Program-made: the position numbers and the translations under genes
DNA from: an uncultured Eubacteriales bacterium
Lineage (GTDB): Bacteria > Bacillota > Clostridia > Peptostreptococcales > Anaerovoracaceae
Direction of reading: 5' to 3'
Assembly (NCBI GenBank): GCA_902795265.1
Contig: CADBKM010000006.1
Location: 1 to 64,000 of the forward strand
DNA: 64,000 nucleotides
Shown here: positions 25,333 through 35,146 of the stretch, one piece after another
Layout of the letters: each line of letters begins with the position of its first letter
Position numbering within the stretch: position 1 is the first letter of the stretch
The notes under the pieces: generated by a model
What the model was told of the DNA's origin: nothing
Databases searched by the model: none
What the model saw: the letters and a program-made list of their open reading frames with translations, nothing else

Positions 25333-26445
25333 TCAGTCGATTTCAAAAGGTACTGCGATCCAGTCCTTGTATCTGCCTGTGCCGCGCACGATGGCATACC
25401 CTGTCCCTTCTACTGTGTTTTTCACAAATGAGAGAACATAATCCCTGCCGCGGCGAAGCTTTTTGTCGCCGTATTTTACGGTCACCTCAGGCTCAGCTCT
25501 GTGATTTTTAAGGTCATAGCTGTCCTCATCGAATTCCACTTTGAACTCCCCTGCAGAGACCGGGTCGTTAAGCCCCTTGGCGTTCGTACTGTACACCTTC
25601 TCAGGGTCGATATACCAGATGTCATGATCGACATTGCCTTCAATGCCCGCAACTGACGCATCTTCGGCACACTGCCAGTAAAGATAGTCGCCCGCGACGT
25701 CACAGGCTCCGCCGTACTGAGCAGCCCAAATCACGTTCTCATCGTCAAGAAGAGTGGAGTCCATGTAATTGGTGAGCATATCGTAGTTGGCATATACCGC
25801 TGACTCATAGCCTGCGGTCTCGACTCTGCGGCAGAAGGCATTCACTATGTCGTGATACATCGATGCCGCAGGCATCTCACCTGCTTCGACCGCCTGTTTT
25901 ACCCTGCCCCCGTCGAGCAGCTCATAGTCGATGACCAGAGGCATTTCGATATCATATCGCCTTACCAGATCGAGAAGATATTCAGCCTCCTCGACAGCTT
26001 CATCTTCGGTCAGCGCCTGAGAAAAGAAGTATGCTCCGCACATCAGGCCGGCTCTGTTTGCCTTCTTTATGTTCTTCCTGAAGTTTGCGTCCTCGTTGAG
26101 CTCGCCTGATTCCCCGCTCCTGTACCCGGCGCGTATGAATACGAAATCGGCTTCACTCGACTTCACCTTCTTCCAGTTTATCTCCTGCTGATATTCCGAG
26201 ACATCGATCCCGTGCACGGTTACGCAGTTCTTAAAGCGCTCATCGTGCGTCAGGCCGTCATCATTAAGATGAGTACGCGATATGCTCCCTATAAACATAG
26301 ACAGTTTTATTGCAATGATCAGCACCAGCAGCAGGACCGCAGCGGCAGCCGCAAGTCTCAGCTTTCCGGCAGTTGAGATTCTGTAACGTTTTTTTCTTGC
26401 AGGTGCTTTTTTTACCAGTTCGTTTTTTTCTTCAGATTTGCCCAA
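25333..26445 (-). CDS. Membrane-anchored GH25 lysozyme-like muramidase
   Basis: 370 residues. A basic N-terminus is followed by one hydrophobic segment (about residues 28-50), so the enzyme is anchored or secreted. The GH25 domain starts at GIDVSEYQQEINWKKV and carries the catalytic pair in PLVIDYELLDGG plus the end motif GNVDHDIWYID. A C-terminal ~75-residue domain (VKYGDKKLRRGRDYVLSF) resembles the small Ig-like repeats of clostridial surface proteins. The expected role is cleavage of peptidoglycan between MurNAc and GlcNAc. It lies 11 bp after the PLP enzyme gene. Confidence 0.9.
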   Translation of the reverse strand: MGKSEEKNELVKKAPARKKRYRISTAGKLRLAAAAAVLLLVLIIAIKLSMFIGSISRTHLNDDGLTHDERFKNCVTVHGIDVSEYQQEINWKKVKSSEADFVFIRAGYRSGESGELNEDANFRKNIKKANRAGLMCGAYFFSQALTEDEAVEEAEYLLDLVRRYDIEMPLVIDYELLDGGRVKQAVEAGEMPAASMYHDIVNAFCRRVETAGYESAVYANYDMLTNYMDSTLLDDENVIWAAQYGGACDVAGDYLYWQCAEDASVAGIEGNVDHDIWYIDPEKVYSTNAKGLNDPVSAGEFKVEFDEDSYDLKNHRAEPEVTVKYGDKKLRRGRDYVLSFVKNTVEGTGYAIVRGTGRYKDWIAVPFEID

Positions 26446-26456
26446 TCCTGTTTCCT

Positions 26457-27503
26457 CTAGAATTCGTCAGCATGCATGAACGGCATGAGCTCGCGTTCAA
26501 GCTCCACCCTGTGATGCTTTGTATAGATGCCCGGAAGTCCTCCCGTGTGCATGAATATCACATTTGAACCCTTCTCAATGTCGCCTTTGCGCGCTTTGTC
26601 ATACAGCGCCTCGAAGGTCTTGCCCGTATAGCAAGGGTCGATTATGATCGCTTCCTTTCGTGCGAGGTAGTACATAACATCGCGGACCTCTTCTACGGCA
26701 TTGTTGTATGCTCCGTGGATGTAATGAGTGACGATATCGAAATCATCAGCAGTTATGCCCCAGTTATCGCTGTAGCTGCCGAAGAAATCGCAGGCTTTCT
26801 TATAGTACTCGCAGAGAGCCTCAAGGAGAGCAGCCGTATTGGCCTCTTCATCTGCAGCATCATCAGAATATGGAAGCACATTGATTCCCACAAGCTTCAG
26901 ATCTGACTTGCATTCCTTGAGTCCGACCAGCATGCCGAGGTATGTGCCCATGCTTCCGACTGTGACATAAATGGACGCATCGCCGATACCCATCTCTCTG
27001 GCCTGCTTGTCAAGCTCCATGGCGCACTCTACGTATCCGAGCATTCCGATCTCATTCGATCCGCCCATCGGTACGTAATAGACCTTTTCCCCCTCTGATG
27101 TGTACTTATCAATTACAGCCTGCCTGCCGGTCTCCATATCCTTCACAAAATACACCGGGCAGCCGAGCATTCCATCAAGCAGCAGGTTAGCACTTATCTC
27201 GCCCGGAAATTCATCCGCCGTTACGATCGCGCACTTAAGCCCGTATTTAGCGGCAACAGCAGCGGTGAGCCTTCCGTGGTTGGTCTGAGCCCCACCCTCT
27301 GTAATAAGCATGGTTGCACCCTTATCCTGGGCGTCTTTCAGGAAGTACTCAAGCTTGCGGAGCTTATTGCCTCCCGTAGCCAGATTTGTCAGGTCGTCTC
27401 TTTTGCAGTATACGTTGATTCCCAGATCGTCCGAAACATTTGCGAGATGCTCAAGAGGTGTCGGCAGATGCAGGATCTCTACTTTGTCATGTCCGAATAA
27501 CAT
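26457..27503 (-). CDS. PLP-dependent D-cysteine desulfhydrase / ACC deaminase family protein
   Basis: 348 residues of the tryptophan-synthase-beta fold. The PLP lysine lies in ATGGNKLRKLEYFL; other segments are TEGGAQTNHGRLTAA (substrate/PLP), VPMGGSNEIGMLGYVECA and MHTGGLPGIY near the C-terminus. Family members release pyruvate and ammonia from D-cysteine or related amino acids; substrate cannot be fixed from sequence. It is cytosolic and transcribed away from the aminotransferase gene, with a 175-bp gap between the two starts. Confidence 0.85.
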   Translation of the reverse strand: MLFGHDKVEILHLPTPLEHLANVSDDLGINVYCKRDDLTNLATGGNKLRKLEYFLKDAQDKGATMLITEGGAQTNHGRLTAAVAAKYGLKCAIVTADEFPGEISANLLLDGMLGCPVYFVKDMETGRQAVIDKYTSEGEKVYYVPMGGSNEIGMLGYVECAMELDKQAREMGIGDASIYVTVGSMGTYLGMLVGLKECKSDLKLVGINVLPYSDDAADEEANTAALLEALCEYYKKACDFFGSYSDNWGITADDFDIVTHYIHGAYNNAVEEVRDVMYYLARKEAIIIDPCYTGKTFEALYDKARKGDIEKGSNVIFMHTGGLPGIYTKHHRVELERELMPFMHADEF

Positions 27504-27678
27504 AGATTCCCCCCTTTTTTACCCTGAAAATTGCAAACTCATTGTAGCACATCATGGCACAGGGGCGAAATAAATACATTCAGGAACAAACCTATGTGAT
27601 ACAATTAGTGTAACAATGGGGATATGTATGATCCCATGGTTTAACAATAATCAAGATCGAACGGATAAGGAGAAAGCT

Positions 27679-28878
27679 ATGGTAAATGAAAAATATTATG
27701 GCTATGGCACAGCGCCAAGCATAATCCGTGAGCTCTTCGCCTACGGACTGGAGCAGGCCAAGAAACTCGGAAGAGACAAAGTCTATGATTACTCACTGGG
27801 CAATCCGAGCATACCTGCTCCTAAAAAAGTCAACGCAACTATCAAAAAGCTCGTTGATGAAGAGAGTTCCATACTGCTGCACGGTTACTCGATGGCTCCT
27901 GGTTTTGAGAGCACAAGAGAAGCTATTGCGGCAAACCTCAGAAAAAGATTCAACACTAATGCGCAGGCAAGCGAGTTATTCATGACATGCGGCTGCGCTC
28001 CGGCACTTGTTTCAGTAGCATGTGCTCTTACCACCAAGCCTGACGACAACTTCGTCGTAATTGCGCCTTATTTCCCTGAATACAACGTATTCTTCAAAGC
28101 CGGCGGCGGCAAAGTCAGACGTGTAGACCCTGATATCCCTGATTTCCAGATCAACCTTGAAGCTCTCGAAGCTACTATCAATCACGATACAGTTGCTGTA
28201 GTAATCAACTCCCCGAACAATCCTTCCGGAGTAGTTTACACAAAAGAGACTCTCGAGAAGATCGCTGCCGTACTCAAGAGAAAGGCATTGAAGTACGATC
28301 ATCCTATATACATCATTGCCGACGAGCCGTACAGAGAACTCGTTTACGGCGATGCAGTCGTAACATTCATCCCGGAAGTTTATGACAACACCATCGTATG
28401 CTACTCATGGTCAAAGAGTCTTTCGCTCCCTGGCGAACGTATCGGTTATGTCTATGTACCTGCAAAATGCTATAACCAGCACGGTGTTCTGAGTGCAGTT
28501 GCAGGTGCGGCAAGAGAGATCGGATCCGTATGTCCTCCTACCCTCATTCAGAGAGTGGTCGAGGAATGCGTCGACTGCATGCCTGACCTCGTAGCTTACG
28601 ACGAGAACAGAAACGACCTCTACAACAGTCTTACTGAAATGGGCTATGAGTGCGCTAAGCCTGACGGAGCATTCTATCTGTTCATGAAGGCTCCTAACGG
28701 CGACGACATGGCATTCTCAGAGGCAGCAAAACTCGAAGAGAACATCCTTATCGTACCTGGTACAGGCTTCGGATGCCCTGGATATCTCAGACTCGCATAC
28801 TGCGTATCAAATGAGACCATCAAGAATTCGATGCCGGGATTCAAAAGACTGATCGAAAAATACGGTGCTTCCAAATAA
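27679..28878 (+). CDS. Class I/II pyridoxal-phosphate aminotransferase
   Basis: 399 residues from ATG 27679, chosen because AAGGAGA lies just upstream; an earlier ATG at 27616 adds 21 unconserved residues. Fold-type I motifs: DYSLGNPSIPAP, NSPNNPSGVVYT (PLP pocket), ADEPYRELVYG (Asp for the pyridine N), and the Schiff-base lysine in YSWSKSLSLPGERIGY. The C-terminal GFGCPGYLRLAYCVS includes the carboxylate-binding Arg. It is related to aspartate/alanine-type transaminases. It is a single plus-strand gene with its own terminator. Confidence 0.92.
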   Translation: MVNEKYYGYGTAPSIIRELFAYGLEQAKKLGRDKVYDYSLGNPSIPAPKKVNATIKKLVDEESSILLHGYSMAPGFESTREAIAANLRKRFNTNAQASELFMTCGCAPALVSVACALTTKPDDNFVVIAPYFPEYNVFFKAGGGKVRRVDPDIPDFQINLEALEATINHDTVAVVINSPNNPSGVVYTKETLEKIAAVLKRKALKYDHPIYIIADEPYRELVYGDAVVTFIPEVYDNTIVCYSWSKSLSLPGERIGYVYVPAKCYNQHGVLSAVAGAAREIGSVCPPTLIQRVVEECVDCMPDLVAYDENRNDLYNSLTEMGYECAKPDGAFYLFMKAPNGDDMAFSEAAKLEENILIVPGTGFGCPGYLRLAYCVSNETIKNSMPGFKRLIEKYGASK

Positions 28879-28910
28879 ACGATAACCTTATTATCGATTC
28901 TTGCAAATAC

Positions 28911-28942
28911 AAAGCGCGTGCCATGAGGCACGCGCTTTTTTT
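28911..28942. terminator. Terminator after the aminotransferase gene
   Basis: GCGCGTGCC-ATGA-GGCACGCGC followed by TTTTTTT on the plus strand, with AAA before it, so it can also act on the convergent lon transcript. Confidence 0.92.
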
Positions 28943-28958
28943 ATGGATTTCAGAGGCT

Positions 28959-31256
28959 TTATGCCGCTGTGCCTGTGGCTGCCAGAATGCCGGTCGCCAT
29001 CAGCACCTCGCCCACCTTTGATACGGTCTGAATATCGATCTTCTCCTTGACCTCATCGGCCACATCTTTGAGATCGTATTCATTTTCCGCCGGTATGAAT
29101 ACCTTGGTAATGCCTGCACGCTCTGCAGCCATCAGTTTTTCAGGCAGGCCTCCTATAGGGGTTACTGCTCCTCTCAGAGCGACCTCTCCTGTCATCGCGA
29201 TATGCGGGTCAACTATATGCCCGGTAACCAGTGACGAGAGTGCCGTTGTAAGAGCTATACCTGCCGAAGGGCCGTCTTTAGGGACCGCTCCTTCCGGTAC
29301 ATGTATATGGAGATCATTCTCGCTGAACATATCCGCCTTATCCGGGAACAATGTCTTTACGAGGCTTACAGCGATCCTTGCCGATTCCTTCATTACATCG
29401 CCGAGCTGTCCGGTGATTATGATATCACCTCTGCCCTTTGTGAACATCGTTTCGATGTAGAGTATCTCCCCACCTACCGGAGTCCAGGCAAGTCCCGTAA
29501 CTACGCCTGCCTTAGGCTCAGGAAGTATGCTGCTGTGCTGTATCGGTCTTGCGTCGATCTCGTCATCAACGACCTCAGGAGTCACGGTAAGCTTTTTATC
29601 AGGGTCAGATGAGACTTTTACCGCCAGAGCTCTGCAAAGCGTATCTATGCGCTTTCTGAGGCCTCTTACGCCCGCTTCCATCGTGTAGTCAGAGATTATT
29701 TTCTTCAGAGCATCGTCTGTGACTTCCATCATGCCCGGAGCTATACCCATAGACTCCATCGACTTAGGGACCAGATGCTCCCTGGCGATCGACAGCTTCT
29801 CGACCGGGGTATAACCGCTGAACTGTATCACTTCCATACGGTTCAGAAGCGGTGCCGGGATCGTATCTGTCGTGTTGGCAGTGCAGATGAACATGACATC
29901 TGACAGATCGTAAGGCACGTTCATGTAATGGTCTGTGAAAGTGTTGTTCTGCTCAGGGTCGAGTGCCTCGAGCAGAGCGCTCGCCGGGCTGCCGTGGAAC
30001 GAGTCCGAAAGCTTGTCAACTTCATCGAGCACCATGACCGGATTTGAAACTCCGCTCTTCTGTATGCCGTCCATAATGCGGCCCGGCATTGCCCCGATGT
30101 AAGTTCTGCGGTGACCGCGTATATCCGATTCGTCATGTACACCGCCGAGGCTCACTCTTACGTATTCACGCCCAAGCGCTCTGGCGATGCTCTTTCCTAT
30201 GCTTGTCTTTCCTGTTCCCGGCGCACCGACAAACAGGAGTATGGAACCTGACTGCTCCTTCTTGAGATTCATTACAGCGATCTGCTGTATGATCCTGTCT
30301 TTAACCTTTTTGAGTCCGTAGTGGTCTTCATCGAGCACCTTACGCGCGTCATCAAGGTCGATGTGATTCATCTCCTCTTTCTTCCATGACAGGCCGGTCA
30401 CGAAATCGAGGTAGTCGTAGAGCATGCCCGACTCAGCACCCTGGCCGCCATCCTGTTTCAGACGGTTGAGCACCTTGTCAGCCTCTTTCCTTGCGGTTTC
30501 GTTCATGCCGGATTCCGCGATCTTCTGCTCGAACTTCTGGATATCCGTCACGTTTTCAGGATGCATCTCGTCGAGCTCCCTCTGGAGATGCTCTATCTGG
30601 CGCTTGATGGCCTGCTCACGGTACATCTTCTGATGCTCTTCCTGCTGAGAAGTCATTGCCTCATTTGTGATGCGGCCGACCTCCATAAATCCGTACAGTG
30701 CTTCTTCGATGAGTTCCGCTCTCTTTAAACGGCTGTCTTCAGCAAGGATCGCATATCTGTCGCTGTTAGGCATATCCATCCACGGCGACATCACGCAGGC
30801 TGCTCTCTCAAGTGAATCTATCTGCCTGAGCCAGTATTCGGCTGAGTCCGCCCAGTCGAAGCCGGCAGCGAATTTGCGCATCTCATCAAGCATGCCTTTG
30901 AGCTTTTCAGACTCAACGCCTTTGCTCATGTCGTCGATGTCGTTTCTTCTCGACATTGAAAGTCTGATGGATTCGTCGGCTCCTATCTCGATGTTCTCAA
31001 CATCGACTCTGTAGCCGGTATGGATAACGACATATCCCTGATGGTTTATCTCTTTTATCTCTCCGGAGATGCCTATAGGATAGAAGCTCTCCGATGTAAG
31101 GTCCTTATAGCTTTCGTTGTCTCTGGCAACGATAAGAACCACTCTTTCTCCCACGGCAAGCGTTTTATCGCCCGCATTCCTTCTCACCTGATTTGTGTTG
31201 AAGTATATGTTCGCATCAGGCGCCAGTATCATGTTATATACAGGTACTACTATCAT
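28959..31256 (-). CDS. lon: Lon protease, copy in the heat-shock operon
   Basis: 765 residues, complete LonA: N-terminal substrate domain, Walker A GAPGTGKT (344-351), sensor and helical region, and C-terminal protease with PKDGPSAG (Ser664) and the partner Lys707 in GGLPEKLMAA. It is an ATP-dependent cytosolic protease for misfolded proteins. It lies 87 bp after dnaJ on the same strand, so it is likely read from the CIRCE promoter and controlled by HrcA. It differs from the second lon at 61.5-63.8 kb, so the two are old paralogues. AAGGCGG precedes ATG 31256. Confidence 0.93.
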   Translation of the reverse strand: MIVVPVYNMILAPDANIYFNTNQVRRNAGDKTLAVGERVVLIVARDNESYKDLTSESFYPIGISGEIKEINHQGYVVIHTGYRVDVENIEIGADESIRLSMSRRNDIDDMSKGVESEKLKGMLDEMRKFAAGFDWADSAEYWLRQIDSLERAACVMSPWMDMPNSDRYAILAEDSRLKRAELIEEALYGFMEVGRITNEAMTSQQEEHQKMYREQAIKRQIEHLQRELDEMHPENVTDIQKFEQKIAESGMNETARKEADKVLNRLKQDGGQGAESGMLYDYLDFVTGLSWKKEEMNHIDLDDARKVLDEDHYGLKKVKDRIIQQIAVMNLKKEQSGSILLFVGAPGTGKTSIGKSIARALGREYVRVSLGGVHDESDIRGHRRTYIGAMPGRIMDGIQKSGVSNPVMVLDEVDKLSDSFHGSPASALLEALDPEQNNTFTDHYMNVPYDLSDVMFICTANTTDTIPAPLLNRMEVIQFSGYTPVEKLSIAREHLVPKSMESMGIAPGMMEVTDDALKKIISDYTMEAGVRGLRKRIDTLCRALAVKVSSDPDKKLTVTPEVVDDEIDARPIQHSSILPEPKAGVVTGLAWTPVGGEILYIETMFTKGRGDIIITGQLGDVMKESARIAVSLVKTLFPDKADMFSENDLHIHVPEGAVPKDGPSAGIALTTALSSLVTGHIVDPHIAMTGEVALRGAVTPIGGLPEKLMAAERAGITKVFIPAENEYDLKDVADEVKEKIDIQTVSKVGEVLMATGILAATGTAA

Positions 31257-31292
31257 ATTTGCCGCCTTTCTGCCCTTTTCGGGTATAAGAAT

Positions 31293-31320
31293 GGCGCATC
31301 ACAGAGATTTGCGATGCGCC
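31293..31320 (-). promoter_or_regulatory. Stem-loop between dnaJ and lon
   Basis: GGCGCATC and GATGCGCC form a perfect 8-bp stem with a 12-nt loop. No U-run follows, so read-through from dnaJ into lon is probable. It may protect the dnaJ message end. Confidence 0.45.
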
Positions 31321-31343
31321 TCTTCTGTCATTTGCCAAGCTGA

Positions 31344-32504
31344 TCAGAATTTCAGCTTTTCGAATTTTGTTTTCTTAGGGTAAGCTTCGCTTCCCAGTTT
31401 CTGCGCCATTTCCTCGATGGCCTTCTTTTCCTTACGGTTAAGCTTGGTAGGTACTTCGACTATTACCTTGACGTACAGATCGCCCTTGCGGCCTGTCCTT
31501 ACGTCAGGAACGCCTTTGCCCTTGAGCCTGAATGAAGATCCTGTCTGTGTGCCCGGAGTAATCGTGTAGCTGTAGGTCTCTCCGAATCCCGGCACCTGCA
31601 CCTTTCCGCCCAGAGCTGCCTGATCGAATGTGATAGGCAGGTCGAGGTAGAGGTCGTTTCCTCTTCTCTTGTAAGTGCTGTGCGGTCTTACGTTCACTAC
31701 AATGTAGAGATCTCCGTCAGGTCCGCCGTTTACGCCCGGCTCGCCCTGGCCTCTGAGGGTCACGATGCTGTCGGTATCTACTCCCGCAGGGATATCCACT
31801 TTGATCTTGACATTCTTGCGGTTGACTCCGGTTCCGCCGCAGTCACTGCAAGGTGTTTCGATCATCTGACCGGTGCCTCCGCACTTAGGGCAGGTCGTAA
31901 TATTCTGGAACCTGCCGAATGGCGTATTGCTTACCTGAGATATCTGGCCGCTTCCGCCGCACTGATCGCAGGTCTTCTTGCTTGTGCCCGGCTTTACGCC
32001 GCTTCCGCCGCATGTCTTGCACTTTACGTTTTTGGCGATCTCGATCTGCTTGCTGCAGCCGAAGAGAGCATCTGTAAAGTCGATGGTTATCGTCTTCTGG
32101 AGGTCTCTTCCCTTCTGCGGGCCGCCTCTTCTTGACGATCTTCTGCTTCCGCCCATGCCTCCGAACATATCGAATATGTCTTCGAAGCCCATGCCGCCGG
32201 CACCGCCGAATCCGCCGCCGAAGTTTCCGAATCCGCCGAACCCGCCGAATCCGCCCTGGCCAGCTCCGAAGTTCGGATCTACACCTGCGAAACCGAATCT
32301 GTCATATTTGTCCTTCTTATCGGGATCTGAGAGAACCTCGTAAGCTTCATTAGCCTCCTTGAACTTCTCCTCTGCCTCTTTGTCACCGGGATTTCTGTCA
32401 GGGTGATACTTCATGGCCAGTTTGTGGTAGGCCTTTTTTATCTCTGCAGCCGATGATCCCTTATTGACCCCGAGGACTTCGTAATAATCCCTTTTATCTG
32501 CCAT
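31344..32504 (-). CDS. dnaJ: Chaperone DnaJ (Hsp40)
   Basis: 386 residues. The J domain carries YHPDRNPG (about residues 33-40), followed by a Gly/Phe-rich stretch (75-125) and four zinc motifs: [32 protein letters not shown]. The C-terminal domains bind unfolded clients. It stimulates the DnaK ATPase. It follows dnaK by 34 bp in the hrcA-grpE-dnaK-dnaJ operon. Confidence 0.97.
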   Translation of the reverse strand: MADKRDYYEVLGVNKGSSAAEIKKAYHKLAMKYHPDRNPGDKEAEEKFKEANEAYEVLSDPDKKDKYDRFGFAGVDPNFGAGQGGFGGFGGFGNFGGGFGGAGGMGFEDIFDMFGGMGGSRRSSRRGGPQKGRDLQKTITIDFTDALFGCSKQIEIAKNVKCKTCGGSGVKPGTSKKTCDQCGGSGQISQVSNTPFGRFQNITTCPKCGGTGQMIETPCSDCGGTGVNRKNVKIKVDIPAGVDTDSIVTLRGQGEPGVNGGPDGDLYIVVNVRPHSTYKRRGNDLYLDLPITFDQAALGGKVQVPGFGETYSYTITPGTQTGSSFRLKGKGVPDVRTGRKGDLYVKVIVEVPTKLNRKEKKAIEEMAQKLGSEAYPKKTKFEKLKF

Positions 32505-32538
32505 AACCGGTAGTTACCTTTCAAAAATTAGTTTTGTA

Positions 32539-34419
32539 TTAGTTTTCGTCGTCAACGACCTCATAATCAGCATCAACTGTGCCGTCATTCTGGCTGCTGC
32601 CGCCCATGTTGCCAGGGTTGAATCCTGCTCCGCCCATGTTGTTAGGGTCGAATCCCTGATTGCCTGCAGCTCCCTGAGCAGCCTGTGCTTCCTGATAGAT
32701 TCTAGTCGAGATAGGATAGAATGCGTTTGTGAGCGCTTCCATCTTGGTCTTCATTCCCTCAATGTCATTGGCATCGATAGCCTTCTGGAGCTCATCCTTG
32801 GCTGCCTCTACAGCTGACTTCTCGGATTCTGTGACCTTGTCGCCGAGTTCCTTGAGCTGCTTGTCGATCTCGAAGATCATGCCTTCGGACTGGTTCTTTG
32901 TCTCAACAGCTTCCTTCTGCTTCTTATCCTGCTCAGCGAACTGCTCAGCCTCTTTGATCTTGGCATTGATCTCATCTTCTGACAGCTTTGTCGAGGATGT
33001 GATGGTGATCTTCTGCTCTTTGCCTGTAGCCATATCCTTAGCGCTTACGTTTACGATACCGTTAGCGTCAATGTCGAATGTGACCTCGATCTGAGGGATT
33101 CCGCGTGGAGCCGGAGCGATGCCGGTTAGCTGGAATCTGCCGAGTGTGATGTTGTCTGCAGCCATCTCTCTCTCACCCTGCATTACGTGGATGTCTACTG
33201 CAGTCTGGTTATCTGCTGCTGTCGAGAAGATCTGGCTCTTCTTTGTAGGGATAGTTGTGTTTCTCTCGATGAGCTTTGTTGCAACGCCGCCGAGTGTTTC
33301 AATCGACAGTGAAAGCGGTGTAACATCGAGAAGCAGGATGTCATTAACTTCACCTGTAAGTACGCCGGCCTGGATAGCAGCTCCGATAGCTACGCACTCA
33401 TCAGGGTTGATTCCCTTGAATGGCTCCTTGCCTGTTACGTTCTTTACAGCTTCCTGAACAGCCGGGATTCTTGTAGATCCGCCTACCAGGATGACCTTAG
33501 CGAGGTCAGCTGATGTAACGCCTGCATCCTTCATAGCCTTGTGCATAGGCTCGATCGTTCTGTCTACAAGGCTCTTTGTGAGCTGTTCGAATCTTGCTCT
33601 TGTAACGTCCATATCCATGTGGAGAGGACCGGAAGCGTTAGCTGCGATGAACGGCAGGTTGACCTTTGTTGTCTGTGCCGATGAGAGTTCCTTCTTGGCC
33701 TTCTCAGCAGCTTCTTTCAATCTCTGAAGAGCCATCTTGTCCTGTCTGAGGTCGATGCCGTGCTCCTTCTGGAAGCTGTCTGCCAGGAAGTTCATCAGAG
33801 CGTTATCGAAGTCATCTCCGCCGAGGTGTGTATCGCCGTTTGTAGCGAGTACTTCGAATACTCCGTCGCCGAGTTCGAGTACGGATACATCGAATGTGCC
33901 GCCGCCCAGGTCATAGACCAGGATCTTATGGCTTCCGGTATCCTTATCGAGTCCGTATGCCAGTGAAGCAGCTGTAGGCTCGTTGATGATTCTCTTGACA
34001 TCGAGTCCGGCGATCTTTCCTGCATCCTTTGTAGCCTGCTTCTGAGCATCGCTGAAGTAAGCAGGAACTGTGATAACTGCCTCAGTGACCTTTTCGCCGA
34101 GATAAGCTTCAGCATCTGCCTTCAGCTTCTGAAGGATCATAGCCGAGATTTCCTGCGGTGTGTAATCCTTGCCGCGAAGGTTTACTGTGTAGTTTTCACC
34201 CATGTGTCTCTTGATCGATGATACAGTGCCTTCAGGCTCTGTAATAGCGATTCTCTTTGCTGTTTCGCCGACGAGTCTCTCGCCGTTCTTTGTGAATGAT
34301 ACTACCGAAGGAGTCGTTCTCATTCCCTCGGAATTTGTAATAACTGTAGGCTCTCCGCCTTCGAGAACTGCTACGCAGCTGTTGGTGGTGCCCAGATCGA
34401 TTCCTATAACTTTGCTCAT
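32539..34419 (-). CDS. dnaK: Chaperone DnaK (Hsp70)
   Basis: 626 residues. The ATPase domain begins [20 protein letters not shown] and shows [15 protein letters not shown] and [13 protein letters not shown]. The linker is [12 protein letters not shown], then the beta-sandwich substrate domain and a helical lid ending in a Gly/Asn-rich tail with [11 protein letters not shown], the typical C-terminus. It folds and protects proteins with DnaJ and GrpE. Central gene of the HrcA-controlled operon. Confidence 0.98.
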   Translation of the reverse strand: MSKVIGIDLGTTNSCVAVLEGGEPTVITNSEGMRTTPSVVSFTKNGERLVGETAKRIAITEPEGTVSSIKRHMGENYTVNLRGKDYTPQEISAMILQKLKADAEAYLGEKVTEAVITVPAYFSDAQKQATKDAGKIAGLDVKRIINEPTAASLAYGLDKDTGSHKILVYDLGGGTFDVSVLELGDGVFEVLATNGDTHLGGDDFDNALMNFLADSFQKEHGIDLRQDKMALQRLKEAAEKAKKELSSAQTTKVNLPFIAANASGPLHMDMDVTRARFEQLTKSLVDRTIEPMHKAMKDAGVTSADLAKVILVGGSTRIPAVQEAVKNVTGKEPFKGINPDECVAIGAAIQAGVLTGEVNDILLLDVTPLSLSIETLGGVATKLIERNTTIPTKKSQIFSTAADNQTAVDIHVMQGEREMAADNITLGRFQLTGIAPAPRGIPQIEVTFDIDANGIVNVSAKDMATGKEQKITITSSTKLSEDEINAKIKEAEQFAEQDKKQKEAVETKNQSEGMIFEIDKQLKELGDKVTESEKSAVEAAKDELQKAIDANDIEGMKTKMEALTNAFYPISTRIYQEAQAAQGAAGNQGFDPNNMGGAGFNPGNMGGSSQNDGTVDADYEVVDDEN

Positions 34420-34497
34420 GGTGTTTCCTCCGTTTATATGAAATGAATTATTAACTTTGTTGGATATGCTTGCTTATATGCAAATAATACTTAAGTT

Positions 34498-35103
34498 CTA
34501 TTTCTTATTAACTGCAACCATTGATGGTCTGACTACTTTGTCGCGTAATTTGTACCCTTTCTGCAGGACTTTTGTAATGGTTCCGTCTTCTTTTTCCTCG
34601 ACGTTATCTGTCATTACTGCATTGTGTACATTAGGGTCAAACTCTTCATCCATAGCCTTTATCTCTTCGAGTCCGGCGTTGCCGAGTGCTGTCTTAAGCT
34701 GATCGAATATGAGCTGCATGCCCTTTACATAACCCTCGATGTCTTCCGTCTCTGTTGCAAGTGCTCTTTCAAAGTTGTCGAGTACCGGGAGAAGATCTCC
34801 TACTATCTTTTCGTTTGCATACTGCAGGGTGTCTGTCTTTTCCTTGGCCGCGCGTCTCTTGTAATTCTGGAACTCAGCCATCAGCCTCATATAGCGTTCG
34901 GATTCGGCTTCAGCAGCTTTCTTTTCGGCTTCCTCATCATTTTCTGCCGGTTCCTCGGAAGTATCTTCTTTTTCTTCCTCAGCTTTCTCAGCTTCCTGAT
35001 CTTCGGCCTTTTCTTCAGCCGCTTCTTCTTCGGCAGCTTTTGCCTCTTCGGCCTCAGTGCTTTCGTCTTCGATGTCGATGTGCTTCTTTGTTTCTTCTGC
35101 CAT
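34498..35103 (-). CDS. grpE: Nucleotide exchange factor GrpE
   Basis: 201 residues. The first ~75 are very acidic and low in complexity (runs of E and A), then a coiled coil (YMRLMAEFQNYKRRAAKE) and the beta domain ending VLQKGYKLRDKVVRPSMVAVNK, the GrpE signature. It releases ADP from DnaK. It lies between hrcA and dnaK. Confidence 0.97.
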   Translation of the reverse strand: MAEETKKHIDIEDESTEAEEAKAAEEEAAEEKAEDQEAEKAEEEKEDTSEEPAENDEEAEKKAAEAESERYMRLMAEFQNYKRRAAKEKTDTLQYANEKIVGDLLPVLDNFERALATETEDIEGYVKGMQLIFDQLKTALGNAGLEEIKAMDEEFDPNVHNAVMTDNVEEKEDGTITKVLQKGYKLRDKVVRPSMVAVNKK

Positions 35104-35146
35104 CAGTGATATCTTTCCTTTCAGTTAATTGGTATGTGTTTGCCGG

